Source of the DNA: Elysia chlorotica
Taxonomy: Eukaryota > Mollusca > Gastropoda > Plakobranchidae
DNA length: 64,000 nt
Direction: 5' to 3'
NCBI GenBank assembly: GCA_003991915.1
Contig: RQTK01000522.1
Coordinates: 130,693 to 194,692 of the forward strand
Positions 13,197 through 64,000 of this stretch are shown here, piece by piece (position 1 is the first letter of the stretch; every line of letters begins with the position of its first letter). Made by a program: the position numbers and the translations under genes. Under the pieces are notes generated by a model. It ran no database searches and was not told the origin of the DNA. It saw only the letters and a program-made list of their open reading frames with translations.

Positions 13197-15860
13197 ACGC
13201 TGTGGTTGTGACTTTGTGTTGTTACCTTTGTAATATTAATGTAATAAATGAAGTTTTAGTTATTTTATTCAATAAAATGAAACAATTTAATTACGCTGTA
13301 CAACTTCAGCGTTACCAATCCAAAGAACTAAGACATGTCACGCGCGTGGATACAGACTTAATGGTTTGGTTTTTATCACGCTCAATTTTGAAGACATTCT
13401 TATAACTGGATTTTATCAAATCATCATCTTCTTCCCAAGTATAAGATCTTGATACCGGGTACTAATAACTTTTTATAATCCTTAACCTCACTCTTATTGG
13501 TTCAAATGACCTAAAATGTCAATGTATTGTATGGGACACAATTATTTCTTACTTTTAAAATAGCCTACTTACCCTTCAACTATACGAAAGGTAAATCAAA
13601 TATTTTTGGATTCCATAAATACCTCTAAGTAGTTATTGTTTGTAACTTTTTTTCAATGCATTGAAATCGGGATATCTGAAGATATTCGGAAAAGTAAAAA
13701 TTGACATTTTTCTCTCTTTCTTTTTCTACAGTATAAATAGATATGGCTTGTGTCAATCTACAAGCTAATTTTTTATGTTGCTGTTATTGTTTCTTGTTTC
13801 TTTGTTTATGTTAATATTTGGGGAACTGGAATAGAGGAATAAATAAATAAAAAATGATGGGCGATAAAGCAAAACAGCTTTAGCTTTCCTTATCCAAGTA
13901 AAAACTGTGTAAAAGTATAAAACAATAAGTATATAAAGCACCCCGTCACGGTAATATTTTTAATTTCAAACATTTAGTCGGTTTTTCTTTAGTCAATATT
14001 TCATTCCGTGCCGGTAAATAGAGGAATCCCATGTCTGAAGATAATAAATACTACCTTCTTCAGGCAGTCTACGTGGTTCTTGTGGACTGTATTGTCGTCA
14101 CTTTGTATAGTGGATACTCTGACTGATAGTGATAATCATAAGTGAGCTACTTAGACTATTTCCAGGTCCCGGATTGTGCCACGTTAACAAGTGTCTCACA
14201 AGTTAGTGTCTCTTGACACGTACATCAGTGATCCTCGGATTCAAATTGCAGTATGATAAACAAAACAAGAGTCAGGAATTACATGCCACCACCTTAACTA
14301 AATATATAGTCTATCACGCAGCATACACCATAGAACGCTCTGGGTGGAGAATAAAGACATGTATTAGGAACGCAACTCTTGAATGCGATAGAAAGGACAT
14401 TTAAACGAACAGATTAATTCGAGCTAGAGCCTCATTATGTAATAGTTTTACGTTGTAAAATTTTCTCAGAAGAAAAAAAATAACTAAGAAGGCGTAAACG
14501 TATTATAAATATATGACAAATTTGGAAAATAGCATTTATTTTTACAATATAACTCAAGACCAAAAGCAAAGAGCTTTCCTTATACGGTATTCTGGTGTTC
14601 TCTTTAAAAAGCTCAGAGCGTGCTACGCATTGATTGAAAACCCGTGATAATTTTAAGATATTTCGTGGAGATTAAAAAGAAGGAAAGAAAATTGTTCTAC
14701 TTTTAATAATCAACAAGACTTGACGAATGAGAGTTTTCATCCTACCATCCCTCGTATAACATTAACAGTCTCTGGTACTAGTGTACTACCAACCATAACA
14801 CAAAATTAATTCAGTTCACTCTCGAAGTCAATAAGACTCTTGAACTTTCAAAGATTGCATCATGCTAACATGACTCGCGAGCATGCTGACAATCTAGTAC
14901 AGTTCCTTCATAAAATGGTACCGATTTATGTTGTTTGGCATGTCTGAAAACTTGGGTCCGAGAAAGCGAAGCTGGGTCCTAGCGTGGCGTCTATTTTTAA
15001 AAGATAAAAACCTATGCGAGGACAGGACCCCACAACAGAATACCCGACACTTGCCCGGACCCATTTTTGTTATTTTCTATCATGATATTGACTCAGAGCT
15101 AGAAGAGTGTAAGCGGGATCTGATGCAATGGAAAAGGCTATAATAATTACAATCAGTAATTGCGATAGGCCGTTCTTCACGAAATCTGTTCTTCTTAGAG
15201 CTGAATTGCAGCCGCGTTGTCAAGCCAAGTCCGCTTGATTCCGGTTACAGTTTTGGTAAACGATGCGCTCGGAAAGGCAATGCCCTGTTACATAGTGAGG
15301 ATTTGCTGTTCTCGTAAGGACAACGTACTGTTGCATAATGTTTGCGTCCAGGGTAAAGTTGTAGGTCACACTGACTCTAAGGTAAAAGACCCTTTGAGTA
15401 TAATGTACTACATAAATATTTAGTGCACTGATGAATGAAATGAACACTATACAATCTTGCTATAAAGTTAACGAACAAAACCCGCTGTCTCAAGGCATCT
15501 ACACAATACTATCGGGGTTCTTAGATAAATGTAATGTACTATGCCTAACGAAAGATAAACATATTCATCGCATTTACATTATTGAGGCTGCCTTGTTGCA
15601 TGGAATTGGAAGTTGTTAAACGTTTTCTTTCCTTTTTCTGTTTTAGTGAGGAGGTGCAATTTTCGGCCGGACTTTAAAATGAAATATTTTATTGACTGTC
15701 TCCTTGTATTTGTGTTTTGAGTTTCATTAGTGCAAATATTTTCGAGGTCGACCAAGATTTAGTCGTTTTCTTCAAATAAATTTTTTTTTCATCTTATCAT
15801 ACATCTGGGCTATCAGATTTCTTGAGTGCGTTCCATTTTGTGTGATCCATTAGAAGGGAT
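13197..15860. other. No gene seen
   Basis: AT-rich intergenic sequence without recognisable coding, RNA or mobile content. Confidence 0.55.
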
Positions 15861-15864
15861 CGTT

Positions 15865-15938
15865 ATCTCTGTGGCTTAGTGGTACAGATATTCTCTTCTA
15901 AAGGATCCACGAGTCGACGGTTGAAATCCCACAGAGCC
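15865..15938 (+). other. tRNA-Arg(UCU)-like sequence (pseudo-tRNA or SINE head)
   Basis: TGGCTTAGTGG fits the A-box, CGGTTGAAATCC approximates the B-box, and CTCTGTG / CACAGAG can pair at the ends. The anticodon arm ATTCT-CTTCTAA-AGGAT presents UCU with U33 and A37. The T-stem pairs poorly and the end pairing is out of register with a canonical acceptor, so a functional tRNA is unlikely. Confidence 0.45.
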
Positions 15939-16204
15939 CAGTCGTTTTTCACGAAAATCAATTCCCAAGGAGTACCATTGTCTTAAATACAAGATCTAGG
16001 TAATGTTTGTCTCCTTCGTTGCGTACAACTTTAAAATACGTATCGTAAGAAACATTCATGATTTGAGTAAAGAAGAAAATTTAAGCAAATATAATTATTC
16101 CTTTGGGCGTTATCTGCAAGATGGGCCGCTGCGATAAGAAAGTTCCATAGTAAAAATTGTACTTAGGCTCAAAGTCCAAACTACTGTCTTTGTCAGAGAC
16201 GTAA

Positions 16205-16295
16205 TCGAACGAAGGTCATGGCGCCAGGTAGTAGATAGTGCTCTTGGCCTCAGAGCAGAGCGTCCGAGGTTCGAAACACATCTGTTGCATGCCCA
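16205..16295 (+). mobile_element. tRNA-like SINE head fragment
   Basis: Contains CAGGTAGTAGATAGTGCTC and GTCCGAGGTTCGAAAC, spaced like A- and B-boxes. No SINE body follows. Confidence 0.4.
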
Positions 16296-16616
16296 CGGCC
16301 CACTTTGTGGTTTCTTTGGGAATATTACGGCATGTCGCGTGTTATTAGTAGGAGATTAATCTTTCTCTTATAATTAAACGAACATCTCGCATATTCAACA
16401 AGCTGTTTATTTTCAAATTCCCATAAGTCCAGAACACGGTACGGAACCTTCTGGATAAAATGGAGGAGTATAATGTTATGGTCTGTTGCGACAGGATTTC
16501 TATTTCACCAAGTGCACATTTTCTAATCCCCCTAGTCGCCATTTATTTATTTGTCTTTGGGCTACAGCAAGAGAATGGATACTGTCATCTGATCTAAAAA
16601 CTGTTTACCGTGAAAG

Positions 16617-16638
16617 CCCCCCCCCCCCCCCCCCCCGC

Positions 16639-16731
<93 letters not shown>

Positions 16732-16818
16732 GCGGCCCCACTTTTAGCTTATTTAACATCGATCATCTTATATATTTTTTACATTTATAACTTCCCCATT
16801 CCACCCCCCCCCCCCCCC
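16617..16818. repeat. C-run, (CT)n microsatellite, C-run
   Basis: About 18 C, then roughly 80 bases of CT repeat, then another C-run at 16804-16818. Confidence 0.97.
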
Positions 16819-17361
16819 TGAATCTGTGCTAGATGCACCAAAATTCAGCACCTGCTGTGCGGTTTTGAATTACTATTTTGTCCTGTACCTTGTTATTACA
16901 AGATTATACATCTTAATCTTTTGTGGAATCGAGGGGCTGTTTTCTTGTTTAATTAAACATATTTTACCTTATCACTTTTTTGTGCATTCAGCCTCATCCC
17001 ATACTCTTCCATTCTTCCATGACATTTTCACCTAATAGCTAATTAAAAAAACATCTAGAGCAAAATATGTATACATTGCGCTCTTTAAATTTATTTTGTT
17101 GGCACTGCGGTCCTCAGTGAAATCAAGATTAACCAATGATGTCGTAAAATTCGCGACAAAAGTCTTCTTCAAAACTCAATTTTCTTAGAAAATAGTACAT
17201 TTATTGGTATGATGTCTTATCTTTGTTTTTTTTTTGTGGTGCAAGTCCTTGGTTGGTTCCACCGAAACAGCTGTTGCAAGCTGTCATTAGGCATTTAACA
17301 TTCTGCCCTACCTCTGTGGTGTGTCGTGTAGCCTTAAATGTCAAATTTGTTTCTCCCTGTC

Positions 17362-17383
17362 TCTCATTTTCCCTTTCTCTCTG

Positions 17384-17457
<74 letters not shown>

Positions 17458-17541
17458 CTATTCCATGTTTGTTCAGGGTAAGATGCGTAACTAACAATTT
17501 AATTATCATCAATCGATCAAAAAATCTGTCTTTATACATCG

Positions 17542-17591
<50 letters not shown>

Positions 17592-17660
17592 TTCTCTGTC
17601 TCTCTGTCTATCTGTCCCCCCCCCCTCTCTCTCTACCTGTTTGTCTCTCTCTTTTTTTTT
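17362..17660. repeat. (CT)n microsatellites, two long blocks
   Basis: Pure CT at about 17385-17454 and 17545-17588 with CT-rich flanks. Confidence 0.97.
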
Positions 17661-18054
17661 TAAGATTATCTTTTGACCTGACCTGTAAAGTTAGGTACTA
17701 GGTGTGTACAAAGAGATTTTGTCTTAAAGATGTGGTGCAACATCGTGACTCGACTGACTCCTTTTACACACAGCCCCAAGTGATAAAAAATGAGACGCCA
17801 CCTGTGCCCAATTAACTCGGTCTCTTTATATTGCGCGTCTTAGATCTTTTAATTGACATAGTTCCCTCTCGTTGATTGTTTTTTCACGGTGAGAAATTTT
17901 TAAAGTATAATTCCTTTATCTCAGATCTACTCGGTATCAGTTACGTCAAAATCTATATTTAGGGCCCACTAAAGCACGTGACGCTATAAGAAAAAACGAA
18001 ATTGCCTTGTTGTCAAATTAAGGGGTTCCTTGAAGCTTTATGTTTGCTGTGAGA

Positions 18055-18250
18055 GAGAGGTTGCGAGGTAACGCAGATTTTAGAGCACCGATCTTCTAAT
18101 GAGCAGAGATTGGGTTCGAATCCTCACAATACCGCTTGGTCTCAATTGTGTCGTTGTAATTATAATGTGACCGACTGAGGCAGAAACCCTGGTTTCCTCT
18201 CTCTATTCATGGGGTCCCTCCTCATCATAGCCATGCTCGAGGAGATGGTA
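18055..18250 (+). mobile_element. tRNA-derived SINE, degenerate, about 190 bases upstream of LYST exon 1
   Basis: Head: GAGGTAACGCAGATTTTAGA, CGATCTTCTAATG (UCU-like anticodon loop), GGGTTCGAATCC. Body: AATGTGACCGACTGAGGCAG. Loses similarity after about 18220. Confidence 0.6.
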
Positions 18251-18437
18251 GTTAAGGGGGACACATTTTCTATGTACTTGTTTCTATTGTTCACCTCTCG
18301 TCACTGACATTTTGTTTGCGTATTGTTTTATTTTTGTATAGTTTTTAATTTAGTAACATCATGACCCCCCGTTATGAATTTATGAGACTTTGGTTAAATC
18401 CAATTGCTTTGTGAATTCCAGGTTGTGAACAACGGCC

Positions 18438-64000
<45,563 letters not shown>

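Noticed and set aside
14213-14404. Short frame of 63 residues
   Set aside because: No domain content, no coding bias compared with surroundings, no neighbour context.
16486-17663. Ser-Leu and Arg-Glu repeat frames
   Set aside because: Translations of (CT)n tracts.

Overview
This window looks like the nuclear genome of an invertebrate animal, most likely a lophotrochozoan and perhaps a gastropod mollusc. It is AT-rich and intron-dense, carries long simple repeats and many tRNA-derived SINEs, and holds a multi-exon gene with GT-AG introns. The phylum is an inference from genome style and from the divergence of the one recognisable protein; the species cannot be read from the sequence.

Positions 1-18,420 contain no gene I can support. 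They hold microsatellites ((CAA)n, (AAT)n, (CAT)n, (CAC)n, (TATC)n, (TGTC)n, (GTT)n, (CT)n), SINE copies in both orientations, and a tandem composite repeat near 5.1-5.6 kb.

From 18,438 to the right edge, the plus strand carries one large gene: the homologue of LYST, the lysosomal trafficking regulator (BEACH/WD40 family; the Chediak-Higashi gene in mammals, mauve in Drosophila, LvsB in Dictyostelium). I place 49 coding exons, about 12.4 kb of coding sequence and roughly 4,100 residues. Reading phase is continuous at 46 of 48 junctions. The order is: a polyglutamine-bearing N-terminus (exon 1), N-terminal helical-repeat region (exons 2-13, including one 2.8 kb exon), a concanavalin-like block (14-17), a second helical region with an acidic disordered insert (18-37), PH-BEACH (38-42), BEACH (42-48), and the first codons before the WD40 repeats (49). 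The WD40 end lies outside the window. Intron 2 has a 963-base assembly gap, but the phases on either side match without a missing exon.

Intron 1 holds a tandemly rearranged CR1/L2-like LINE fragment. Other introns hold SINEs, a two-copy MITE-like family, microsatellites and a degenerate minisatellite. The most unusual signal is that short local tandem duplications repeatedly captured pieces of LYST exons. Partial copies of exons 1, 11, 21, 24 and 37 lie within about 75-320 bases of the real exon. The exon 11 copy keeps its acceptor and encodes the same eight residues followed directly by a stop. Two junctions (4/5 and 26/27) do not close in frame with the obvious splice sites and may hide micro-exons; one definite 29-base micro-exon is present elsewhere. 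I saw no complete second gene, no functional RNA gene and no retrovirus-like element.
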